NCBI GenBank assembly: GCA_963841105.1
Contig: CAWJCB010000024.1
Coordinates: 248,001 to 312,000, forward strand
Direction of reading: 5' to 3'
Source of the DNA: VAZQ01 sp963841105
GTDB taxonomy: Bacteria > Pseudomonadota > Alphaproteobacteria > Rhizobiales > Xanthobacteraceae
Length of the DNA stretch: 64,000 nucleotides
Position numbers and translations under genes: made by a program. A model generated the notes under the pieces. The model saw nothing but the letters and a program-made list of their open reading frames with translations. It was not told where the DNA came from and did no database searches. Shown here in pieces: positions 32,763-40,689 of this stretch (position 1 is the first letter of the stretch; every line of letters begins with the position of its first letter).

Positions 32763-34088
32763 ATGGAGTGGTACTATTCGCTTAGCTTGATGGTTGGCCT
32801 CGTCTGCGTGCTGATGCTGCTCGGGCTGCCGATCGCCTTTACCTTCTTCCTGGCCAATATCGTCGGAGCTTTCCTTTTTCTCGGCGGCGGCGTCGGCATT
32901 GTCGCGTTCATCACCGGCTCAATGTCTGCGATTGCGAATTTCAGTCTCGCCCCGATCCCGTTTTTTCTGCTGATGGGCGAGATTCTGTTGCGCACCGGTA
33001 TCGCATACAGAGCGATTGACGCCATCGATCAGGCGGTCAAGCGCGTGCCGGGCCGGCTCTCGGTGGTCGCAGTCACCGGCGGAACGGTTTTCTCCGCGCT
33101 TTCGGGATCGACGATCGCAACTACCGCCATGCTTGGTCAGGCGCTGGTGCCGGATATGATGCGGCGCGGCTATCACCCGACCATGGCGGTAGGCCCGATC
33201 ATAGCCATCGGCGGCGTCGATATGCTGATTCCGCCGTCGAATCTCGCCGTGATTTTCGCCACCATCGCCAGCAGCCTCAGCATCGTCAAGGTCTCGGTCG
33301 CAGAGCTCCTGATCTCCGGCACGCTTCCGGGGCTGATCATGAGCGTGTGCTTCATCGCTTACATCATCGTCCGCTGCTGGTTGAATCCGAAATTGGCCCC
33401 GCCGGGCGAGCCGAGCAGCATCGCACATGGCTCGCGCTGGAAGCCTCTGCTGCTGCACATCGCGCCGCTACTGTTCATTTTCACCGTGATAATGGGCAGC
33501 ATGTATTTCGGGTTCGCGTCTCCGTCCGAGTCCGCCGCGGCCGGGTGCCTCGCGACCGTGATCCTTGCTCTGGCATTTCGCGCTCTGACATTTTCAATCC
33601 TGCTCGATGCTCTCCGCGCCACGGTCGTGGTGACCACAATGCTGTTCATGATCATCGCGGCGTCAACGATTTTCGCCCAGATCCTGGCGATCTCGGGAGC
33701 GACCGATGGCGCTCTCAATGCGTTGCAGGCGTTTCATTTTGGCCGCCTGGCCACAGTGTTCGCGATGGTGGGAATTCTCATCGTGCTCGGCTGCTTCATG
33801 GAGCAGATTGCGATGATGTTGCTCACTCTCCCATTCTTCATACCGTTGGCCAACTCGCTCAATCTCGACATGTTGTGGCTGAGCATAATACTTCTGATTG
33901 CGCTCCAGGTCGGCCTCATGCATCCACCGTTTGGACTCCTGCTGTTCGTCATGCGCGCGGTAGCGCCGCCTCAAATCACGCTGAAGGATATTTGGCTCTC
34001 GACTATTCCGTTCGTGATCATCGTTCTCGGGGTTCTGGTGTTGACCATTTATGTGCCGTGGATCGCGACCGGCTTGACGCGTTGGTAA
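32763..34088 (+). CDS. TRAP transporter large permease (DctM family)
   Basis: 441 aa with about twelve membrane helices, the normal DctM size. It carries FSLAPIPFFLLMGEILLRTG, then LSVVAVTGGTVFSALSGSTI (SGS motif with Na+/substrate residues), GVDMLIPPSNLAVIFATIAS (the conserved IPPS loop) and HPPFGLLLFVMRAVAPPQIT. This is the ion-coupled transport subunit that moves solute delivered by the binding protein, normally driven by sodium. It completes the P-Q-M set in one operon. It ends 15 bp before the RidA gene, whose ribosome binding site begins right after the stop. Confidence 0.92.
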   Translation: MEWYYSLSLMVGLVCVLMLLGLPIAFTFFLANIVGAFLFLGGGVGIVAFITGSMSAIANFSLAPIPFFLLMGEILLRTGIAYRAIDAIDQAVKRVPGRLSVVAVTGGTVFSALSGSTIATTAMLGQALVPDMMRRGYHPTMAVGPIIAIGGVDMLIPPSNLAVIFATIASSLSIVKVSVAELLISGTLPGLIMSVCFIAYIIVRCWLNPKLAPPGEPSSIAHGSRWKPLLLHIAPLLFIFTVIMGSMYFGFASPSESAAAGCLATVILALAFRALTFSILLDALRATVVVTTMLFMIIAASTIFAQILAISGATDGALNALQAFHFGRLATVFAMVGILIVLGCFMEQIAMMLLTLPFFIPLANSLNLDMLWLSIILLIALQVGLMHPPFGLLLFVMRAVAPPQITLKDIWLSTIPFVIIVLGVLVLTIYVPWIATGLTRW

Positions 34089-34103
34089 AAAGGAGATTCA
34101 GAA

Positions 34104-34502
34104 GTGAGCAAAATCACAAGAGGCGATCCGAAGAACCTCGCGAATGTTCGCTCGAATGTCTACCACCACTACATTCGCGTTGATAATCCAAAGAGCCTGA
34201 TCTTCCTTTCCGGCCAGCTTTCACGCGATGCCAATGGTCAGCTGGTCGGCCGCGGCGACATGGCGGAGCAGACGCGACAGGCGATTCGGAACATGGAGAC
34301 AGTTTTGGCAGCGGCCGGCGGCACGCTTGATGACATCGTCTCGATCGTCGTTTACACCACCGACATGCGCGAATTCAAAGACATCGTCGCGGCGCGAACG
34401 GAGCTCTTCAAAACGAAGCTGCCGACCAGCACGATCGTCGAGGTCAATCACCTGGCCGACCCTGGCCTTCTCATCGAATTCCAGGCAATCGCAGCCCTCT
34501 AG
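34104..34502 (+). CDS. RidA/YjgF/YER057c/UK114 family enamine/imine deaminase
   Basis: 132 aa from GTG 34104 with AAGGAGA about nine bases upstream. The trimeric RidA fold is indicated by SLIFLSGQLSRDANGQLVGR, then EQTRQAIRNMETVLAAAGGT, VVYTTDMREFKDIVAARTEL and PTSTIVEVNHLADPGLLIEF. In true RidA proteins an Arg in the late S.R..V.V..L segment binds the substrate carboxylate; here that position reads STIVEV, so the classical Arg is absent and the protein belongs to another subgroup (Rid4-7 like). Such paralogues often sit in catabolic operons and hydrolyse enamine intermediates. It is placed between the TRAP genes and the amidohydrolase. Confidence 0.88.
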   Translation: MSKITRGDPKNLANVRSNVYHHYIRVDNPKSLIFLSGQLSRDANGQLVGRGDMAEQTRQAIRNMETVLAAAGGTLDDIVSIVVYTTDMREFKDIVAARTELFKTKLPTSTIVEVNHLADPGLLIEFQAIAAL

Positions 34503-34508
34503 CAAACG

Positions 34509-35717
34509 GTGAGCGTGGTGAAATCAGCAATTATCAATCTGGGATGCATCGTTTCCGGCGACTGGAGAGAGCCGCTCGTCGACGGCGATGCGATCCTGAT
34601 TCAAGACGACAAATTGTCGAAGGTCGGGTCGGTCAAAGACGCCGATCTGCAGGATTGCGATCTCATCGTCGACGCAAATGGGGTGACAGCGTGTCCTGGT
34701 TTCATCGATTCGCACGTTCACATCGCATTTGCTGATTACACGCCGCGCCTGACCGCGGTCGGGTTCCTCCAGAATTATCTCTACGGGGGCACGACCACGG
34801 CCATTTCCGCGTGCGAGGTGCATACCCCCGGCACCGGTCACGATGTGGAGACAGTCAAGGCGCTGGCAATCGCCGCGAAGCGCTGCTGGGACAATCTGCG
34901 CCCCGGCGGGATGCGGGTCCACGGCGGCAACGTCATCCTGGAGCCGGGCTTGACCGACGTGGACCTGCAGGAGATTGCGGACAAGGGAATCTGGCTCGCC
35001 AAGGCGGGGTTCGGCAACGTCAAGACTCCCTTCGATTATGTTCCACTGATCCAGTCAGCAAAACGCGCCGGGATGATCACCAACGTGCATACCGGCGGGG
35101 CGTCGCTGTCGCTTGCGAATTCCATTCATGGCAAGCATCTCGTCGCGATGCAGCCGGATGTCGCATTTCACGTCAACGGCGGGCCGATCGCCATGCCTGA
35201 CGAGGATTTCGAGCTGGTGATCGAGGAGACGAAAGCAGCGCTCCAGATCGTCCAGGCCGGGAATATCCGAACGGCGCTGCTCACGCTCAAGCTGGTGATG
35301 GAGAAGAATTGCTATGACCGGTTCCTGATCGGGACCGACACTCCGACCGGCACCGGCGTGATGCCGCAAGGCATGATCAAGACGATCGCGGAGATGTCAT
35401 GCCTGACCGGCCACAAGCCGGAAGTGATCATCGCCGCCGCGACCGGCAACGCCGCGAAGGTATATCGCCTCAATTCAGGGTTCCTGAAGCCGGGCCGAGA
35501 CGCCGACATTTTGCTGCTCGACGCCGCGCTCGGCGGCTCGAAGAAGACGGCTCTCGAAGGCCTCAAGAACGGCGACGTCACCGCCGGGGTCGGCTGCTTC
35601 ACGGCTGGCGTGCCGCGCTATATCGGACGCAGCCGCTGCACTCCCCCGCCGGGACGATATGCCAAGATCATCAAAAACAGGATCACCAACGACTTGCAGC
35701 CCCCGCCGATGCTGTAG
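34509..35717 (+). CDS. Enamidase-like amidohydrolase (cyclic amide or imide ring opening)
   Basis: 402 aa of the amidohydrolase superfamily. Metal-binding HxH appears in PGFIDSHVHIAFADYTP; later metal ligands are in AGMITNVHTGGASLSLANS and LIGTDTPTGTGVMPQGMIKT (Asp). The last phrase and VIIAAATGNAAKVYRL resemble enamidase, which opens 6-oxo-1,4,5,6-tetrahydronicotinate in nicotinate fermentation. Enamidase is about 385 residues, so the length fits. GTG 34509 starts seven bases after the RidA stop. The neighbours (RidA paralogue, HpaB monooxygenase, TRAP uptake) fit a pathway that opens a hydroxylated N-ring and deals with the enamine formed. Substrate unknown; the enamidase resemblance is from memory and not aligned. 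Confidence 0.8.
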   Translation: MSVVKSAIINLGCIVSGDWREPLVDGDAILIQDDKLSKVGSVKDADLQDCDLIVDANGVTACPGFIDSHVHIAFADYTPRLTAVGFLQNYLYGGTTTAISACEVHTPGTGHDVETVKALAIAAKRCWDNLRPGGMRVHGGNVILEPGLTDVDLQEIADKGIWLAKAGFGNVKTPFDYVPLIQSAKRAGMITNVHTGGASLSLANSIHGKHLVAMQPDVAFHVNGGPIAMPDEDFELVIEETKAALQIVQAGNIRTALLTLKLVMEKNCYDRFLIGTDTPTGTGVMPQGMIKTIAEMSCLTGHKPEVIIAAATGNAAKVYRLNSGFLKPGRDADILLLDAALGGSKKTALEGLKNGDVTAGVGCFTAGVPRYIGRSRCTPPPGRYAKIIKNRITNDLQPPPML

Positions 35718-35748
35718 ATGTGACCTTCAGGGTGGAGAAAACGCCAGG

Positions 35749-37305
35749 ATGCGCGACGGCTCGGATTATCTCAAATCTTTGAAGGCGCGAAGGTGCGCGA
35801 TCTACATCGGCGGCGAGCGCGTCGACGACGCGACCTCGCATCCCGCCTTCGCCAACGCGGCGGCGACGGCCGCGAACCTCTACGACACCACGGCCGACCC
35901 GGCCAATGCCGGTCGCTTGACGCACCAGATCCCCGGAGACGCGACCCGCTACAACAATATCTGGCTGCTGCCGCGCAATCGGCAGGATATCGACGCGCGC
36001 AATCGCGTGCATGAAGTCTGGTCGGAAAGCACCTGGGGCCTGTTCGGGCGCTCCCCTGATCACGTCGCGGGTTGGGTGTCGGGAATGGCGTGCTGTCCCC
36101 AGATGCTCGACGTCCATGGCGACGGCTTTGCCGCCAACGTCACCAAGTACTTCGAATACGCACGCGAGAACGACTTGTTCACCACCTACGCTATCGTACC
36201 GCCCGCCGGAGTCAAAAGCGCGGATTCCGTCGTGACCATGAAGCAGACATCGTTGCCCACGTCCAACTGGGGCGCCTCGGCCGGCCTGCAGGTGGTCGAC
36301 GAACGCGACAACGGCATCGTGGTGTCGGGATTCAAGGTGCTTGCGACGGCCGCCGTTCTGGCCGATGAAATTCTGTTTGGAAATTTCCAGTCCTTGGCGG
36401 AGGGCCAGGAACGCTTCGCCGCGACGTTTGCGCTCCCGGTGGATACGCCTGGATTGACCCTCTTATCGCGCCGTCCCTTCGCACAACTCGCAACCAGCGA
36501 GCTCGATGATCCCCTCGCCTATCGGTATGACGAAACCGACGCGGTGGTCCATTGCGACAACGTTCTGGTGCCGTGGGAGCGGGTCTTCACCTACAACCGG
36601 GTCGACATGGCGCGCGCGGCATTCGCCGACACGCCGGCGCATATTCTCGGCAATGTGCAGGCGCATATCCGCCTCTTGACCAAGCTTCGCTTCATTCTCG
36701 GGGTGATGAAGAAGGTGACCGACGCGAACGGCATCCTGTCGGTGCCGGCGGTGCGCGACACGCTCGCGGAGCTTGCGATGTACGTTGCCATGGTGGAGGG
36801 GCTGGTCGAGGCGGAGAACGCCAGGCTCGAAAGCTGGCCCGGCGGCTATGTCGCGCAGGATCGCCAGGCGATGTACGCGACCATGGCGTGGACCACGCGA
36901 ACGTTCCCCCAGTTGATGGAGATTGTGCGCCGGCTCCTTGGCAGCCATCCGTTTCAGCAGCCGGCTGATATCTCGGTGTTCGACAACGAAGTCACAGCCG
37001 ATCTTTATTCGCGCTTCACGCTGCAAGACAAGGAACACGCGATCGAGCGCTACAAGCTCATGCGTCTCGCCTGGGATCTGGTCGGCTCCGAATTCGCGAG
37101 CCGCCATACACAATACGAGATGTTCTACAACGGCGCGCCCCACGTGGCGCTCAACCGCGTCTGGCACTTCTTCCGTTGGGAGAAGATCGACACGCAGGTG
37201 GAGCGCGCGCTCAGGAGCATCGGCAGCTATGAAGATCTGGTCGGCAGAGGCCGCTCGCAACACGTGCTGCCCCTGCGCTCAGGGGGAACCGCCGTCACCG
37301 GCTGA
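35749..37305 (+). CDS. HpaB-type FADH2-dependent aromatic monooxygenase
   Basis: 518 aa from ATG 35749 (MRDGSDYLKSLKARRCAIYI), typical of the large component of 4-hydroxyphenylacetate 3-monooxygenase. Recognisable blocks are LKARRCAIYIGGERVDD at the N-terminus, KSADSVVTMKQTSLPTSNWG, VVSGFKVLATAAVLADEILF and the C-terminal AIERYKLMRLAWDLVGSEFA plus HTQYEMFYNG. These enzymes use FADH2 from a separate reductase (HpaC); none is encoded here, so the reductase must come from elsewhere. Family members hydroxylate phenols, chlorophenols and also pyrroles and indoles. It ends the TRAP operon, 31 bp after the amidohydrolase. The upstream in-frame start at 35659 would overlap that gene and is not preferred. 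Confidence 0.88.
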   Translation: MRDGSDYLKSLKARRCAIYIGGERVDDATSHPAFANAAATAANLYDTTADPANAGRLTHQIPGDATRYNNIWLLPRNRQDIDARNRVHEVWSESTWGLFGRSPDHVAGWVSGMACCPQMLDVHGDGFAANVTKYFEYARENDLFTTYAIVPPAGVKSADSVVTMKQTSLPTSNWGASAGLQVVDERDNGIVVSGFKVLATAAVLADEILFGNFQSLAEGQERFAATFALPVDTPGLTLLSRRPFAQLATSELDDPLAYRYDETDAVVHCDNVLVPWERVFTYNRVDMARAAFADTPAHILGNVQAHIRLLTKLRFILGVMKKVTDANGILSVPAVRDTLAELAMYVAMVEGLVEAENARLESWPGGYVAQDRQAMYATMAWTTRTFPQLMEIVRRLLGSHPFQQPADISVFDNEVTADLYSRFTLQDKEHAIERYKLMRLAWDLVGSEFASRHTQYEMFYNGAPHVALNRVWHFFRWEKIDTQVERALRSIGSYEDLVGRGRSQHVLPLRSGGTAVTG

Positions 37306-37323
37306 GGCCGAACGCCATCATCG

Positions 37324-37406
37324 TCATGCGCGGGCTTGACGCGCGCATCCATCAAACGCCCTTCTGATCGCAACAGGACGGATCGCCGGGTCAAGCCCGG
37401 CGATGA
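37324..37406. repeat. Imperfect inverted repeat downstream of the HpaB gene
   Basis: The arms tcatgcgcgggcttgac (37324-37340) and gtcaagcccggcgatga (37390-37406) pair with two mismatches. It lies between the converging HpaB and L,D-transpeptidase genes and could act as a terminator or be a dispersed repeat. No T-run. Confidence 0.7.
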
Positions 37407-37410
37407 TCTC

Positions 37411-39349
37411 TCATCGGTAATACGGGCCGCCGCGGACTGGCCGCTGCGGCCGGGCCGGCTGTCCGAAAAAGAAGGATTGCAGGAACGAAACGGTCGGCGG
37501 CGCAACCGCCTTGCGTCGTGTGGACGTAGACGCGACCTCTTGCTCCTTCTCTTTCTCCTTCTTGCCCTCAGGTGCGGACTCGATGATCGCGCGCTCGCTC
37601 CTGATCGCAGCAATCGTCCGGCTGTCAAGATTGTAGACGTCGCGACGAACCTGAAGCTTGTCATGCTCGTCGACGAACGCGCTTTGATACGTCACATGCA
37701 CCCAGATTTTTCCCGCCGGCAGCGCAATGTCCTGTTCGCCGCCACCGAACATGCGCGTGACCTTCTCGGTCGTCCAATGCTCTTCGGGCCGCGCAAGGTT
37801 GAGAAGCACATCGGCATATTTCGCCGGATCCTGCACACGCATGCAGCCATGACTTTGCGCCCGCACTTCGTGCGCGAACATGAACTTTTCGTTCGTGTCG
37901 TGCTGATACACGAGGAACCGGTTGGGGAAGTTGAAACGAACGCGCCCCAGCACATTGTTGCCGCCCGGCGGCTGGGAGACATGGATGCTGCCGTCCCGAT
38001 TATAGCTGACGTTCAACCCCATGCGCGACAGCACGGTCGGATCCCGCTGCAAGGCCGGGATATATTCATTGTATAGAATCGATGGCGGCACGTTCCAGGT
38101 CGGATTGATGGTGATGGATTTCATTGTCTCGCTCAGCAGCGGCGTCTGTTTGCCGGGAGTGACCTCCCCGATAACGACCTTAGTGGTCCATACCTGCGCG
38201 CCGTTGTGCATCACCTTGAGCATGAAGTCGGGTTGGTTGACCATCGCATAGTCGGCGCCCAGATCGCGCGGGTACCAGCGCCAGCGTTCCATGTTCGCGA
38301 TAACGAGCTCGATCTGCCTGTCCGAAGAAACAGGACCGTTGATCGCCTTGACGGTCCTCGCATCGAGAGTGCCGGTTGGCGGCAGGTCGGTTGACTGCTG
38401 GAACTTCTTCACCGCTGCGGCGATGTTGGCATCGTAGACAAGGTCGGATGCATCGCCTGCAACGCCGAGCCTGGCGCGCAGCAAAGGTACACGCGGGTCC
38501 TGCATCGGGCTTTTGGGATTGAGCTTCAAGATCGGGCCGTCGGCAATGTCGTGCTCTGGACGCGCCGACTTCGCGCGCATGTCAGAAAGTTTCGCCTTGA
38601 GCTTCTTATAGGCGTCATGCGGCGGGCTGAATTCGTCGAGGGCCTTTGCCGCATCCGCTGCGTTGACGATGGTGGTAAGAGCTGCCGCGGGCTCAGGCGG
38701 TGCTTGCGGCAGCTGGATATTGTTCGGGCTCACACGGGTGTACGGAAAGCGGCCCGCCTGAAGATGCCTCGCGAAGGTAAGCACGGTCTGCGTGAGCTTA
38801 AGGTCAGCCTCCGCGAGTGCTTCAGGACCAAGTCCGGCAAAATCCGGCGTGCGATAGTCGCGAAGGTCAAGACCGTCGGCTTCGGCGCTCTTAAGCCGGG
38901 CAATCACGGCCTTGGCGCGCGCATTCGCGATGCCTTTGTCGAGCCAGACGGGCGCAAGGTTTCGACTTCTGATAGAATGATTCGACCGCGGCACGCTCGT
39001 TCTTGCTCGCGAAGATCTTCTCCGTTTTGGAAGCGAAGAGATCGCGAATCTTTTCCGCCACCACCCGGTCCGCGGGATCAAGCGAGGCCAAGGGATCCGG
39101 CGCGGCGGTTTGCTCGGTTGCCGCCGCCGGACTTGCAGGCGTCGTGGAAGCCGCATCAGCCGGCGCGGGCTCTTTTGCCTGCGCGGCAGGAACAGAAGAT
39201 GTTTCCGGCGAAGCCTGCGCGGCCGGTGATGCTTCCGTCGGGACTGCCGCCAGCTTGCCCCCTTCCTGGGCAAACAGCTGCAACGGGGCAGCAAGAACCA
39301 CGGCAAGCGCCGTGCCCGCCAAGAGACGGTCGCAACGAGGGCCGCTCAT
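37411..39349 (-). CDS. L,D-transpeptidase, YcbB type; one frame break
   Basis: A periplasmic enzyme that makes 3-3 cross-links in peptidoglycan. From ATG 39349 it shows a Sec signal peptide (MSGPRCDRLLAGTALAVVLA), an Ala/Pro/Glu-rich linker (about 30-80) and the start of the scaffold domain to VESFYQKS. The rest lies in the next frame from RNLAPVWLDKGIANARAKAV onward: a peptidoglycan-binding segment (FQQSTDLPPTGTLDARTVKA) and a YkuD catalytic domain with AQSHGCMRVQDPAKYADVLL, the active Cys at about residue 500. Removing one base near 38962, in a short A-run, joins both parts into a 645-aa protein of usual YcbB size. The N-terminus predicted in the second frame is nonsense. Confidence 0.88.
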
Positions 39350-39584
39350 ACGTCATTCTCCCAAATGCTGGTGGACTTTTGACGGCAGGCTCCCCCCGTC
39401 AAACCAACCGCCCCCCGTATTTCACACCCGGCGCGACTTGCCTCGCAGAGCAACTGGCGGAACGAAGGTTCCCAGGCAAATGGGGCGTTTTTGGCGCAGC
39501 GTCGCGCCATTTACTCGTTCGGAGTGGGGCGATTCCAGCGGGCGTGCTTTGCGCCGGGCTCATGTCTCGAGAGAGCGTCGCTGC

Positions 39585-40268
39585 TTAGCCTGCCGGCTTT
39601 ACGTCCTCCACGTGACGCAGATGGCCTACTTTAAGCCATACGCGGCATCCTTCGGCGGCAACGCGCGCGCTGAAGGTCACGCCGGCGGGGAGCCGCAGCC
39701 AGGATTGGCGTCCGAAACTCTCCCCTCCTTCCGTAAATCCACCTCCCAGCACGAAAACCTCGAGGCCGCCCTTGGGATCGAGCTCGATCGCGGCTCCGGG
39801 GGCCCACTGCTCCAGACGGACGTGCTCGCGGGAGCCTTTGAACAGCGGCATGAGCCTAACTCCCGACCTGTCCTGCGCATCGCTCAGCGCCATCTTGTTT
39901 GTATCGAGGCGCACATGCGTGCGGTCAGTGAGGTCGAACTGCCACAGTTTCACGAAAATTGTGCAGCCGAGATCAGAGCCGGGCGTGTGACGGGACTCCG
40001 GCGGGTTGCGGACGTAGCATCCTGCCGGATAATCGCCTTGCTCGTCCTGAAAAACGCCTTCGAGCACAAGAAACTCCTCGCCGCCGCCATGCATGTGAGC
40101 TGGAAATTTGCTGTGCGCGGCATAGCGCACAATTGTGGTCGCGCGCGCCACCTCATCGCCGACTCGGTCGAGCATGCGGCGCTCCACACCGGGCATAGGC
40201 GATGGCTGCCAATCGAGTGTGGCTGCGTGCACGACGGCGCGCCTGGTGAAGTCTGCATTGAGGTTCAT
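39585..40268 (-). CDS. Cupin protein, ChrR-like anti-sigma factor domain type
   Basis: 227 aa from ATG 40268 (MNLNADFTRRAVVHAATLDW). Two cupin barrels can be traced: the first with SKFPAHMHGGGEEFLVLEGV (metal ligands H, H, E) and DEQGDYPAGCYVRNPPESRH, the second weaker, around WAPGAAIELDPKGGLEVFVL. This is the ChrR cupin-like arrangement, but the N-terminal zinc-binding anti-sigma domain of ChrR is absent and no ECF sigma gene is adjacent. It is therefore better viewed as a stand-alone double cupin of unknown ligand, with W.PSP.PGVERRMLDR being a shared block of the family. The longer frame to 40325 adds a region with no family likeness. Confidence 0.8.
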   Translation of the reverse strand: MNLNADFTRRAVVHAATLDWQPSPMPGVERRMLDRVGDEVARATTIVRYAAHSKFPAHMHGGGEEFLVLEGVFQDEQGDYPAGCYVRNPPESRHTPGSDLGCTIFVKLWQFDLTDRTHVRLDTNKMALSDAQDRSGVRLMPLFKGSREHVRLEQWAPGAAIELDPKGGLEVFVLGGGFTEGGESFGRQSWLRLPAGVTFSARVAAEGCRVWLKVGHLRHVEDVKPAG

Positions 40269-40689
40269 GCGTTTGGCCGCCTTGGCTCCGCACCGCCAAT
40301 ATGCCCCGATTCCGAAGTTCGCCAATGCTTGCGATCGCCTCTGCGGCGAACTTTGAAATCAAAGGGACATAAGCAACGCCATGGTTCTAGCGCGGTTTTG
40401 AATTTGAAGTTCCTACACGAGCTTGCGGCAACAAGGTATAGGAACTTCAAATTCAACGCACCAGGCACGGCTCCGCAGATTGTCACTGTAAATCCATCGT
40501 AAATCCAGGGAACGTTTGTCGCCGAGTTGCGTTGCACTGAGCAGGCCAAGCCGGGCGTGTGCGCTTGCACGCCGTTTCTCCTCACCCCGCAACACATTCG
40601 CTTTCATCCCGCCTCCCGTCCCACCGCAGGCGCGGGGAGGAACCCGCTAGCTCTAGAAGACGTTGTAGAGGCGAGAAACTGCAACTGAT
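40269..40689. promoter_or_regulatory. 421-bp divergent intergenic region upstream of asnO
   Basis: Separates the cupin gene (minus) from asnO (plus) and contains the palindrome listed separately. The rest (40457-40689) should hold the asnO promoter. The ribosome binding site before ATG 40690 is poor. No other feature recognised. Confidence 0.5.
40398..40456. repeat. Long perfect palindrome with inner stem
   Basis: 18-bp arms, ttgaatttgaagttccta (40398-40415) and taggaacttcaaattcaa (40439-40456), are fully complementary around a 23-base loop, which itself contains CTTG/CAAG. It sits in the 421-bp gap upstream of asnO, together with no detectable gene. It is AT-richer than its surroundings. 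It might be a cruciform-forming regulatory site, a terminator for an unseen RNA, or a small mobile-element remnant. Confidence 0.85.

Noticed and set aside
39585..40268. ChrR anti-sigma factor
   Set aside because: Only cupin domains are present; the zinc-binding N-terminal domain and a neighbouring ECF sigma gene are missing.
40404..40452. Likeness to the yeast FRT recombination site (arms GAAGTTCCTA and GTATAGGAACTTC)
   Set aside because: The right arm matches a 13-base FRT arm, but the spacer is far longer than eight bases and the left arm diverges; the palindrome extends beyond FRT. Coincidence is more likely than a leftover engineering site.
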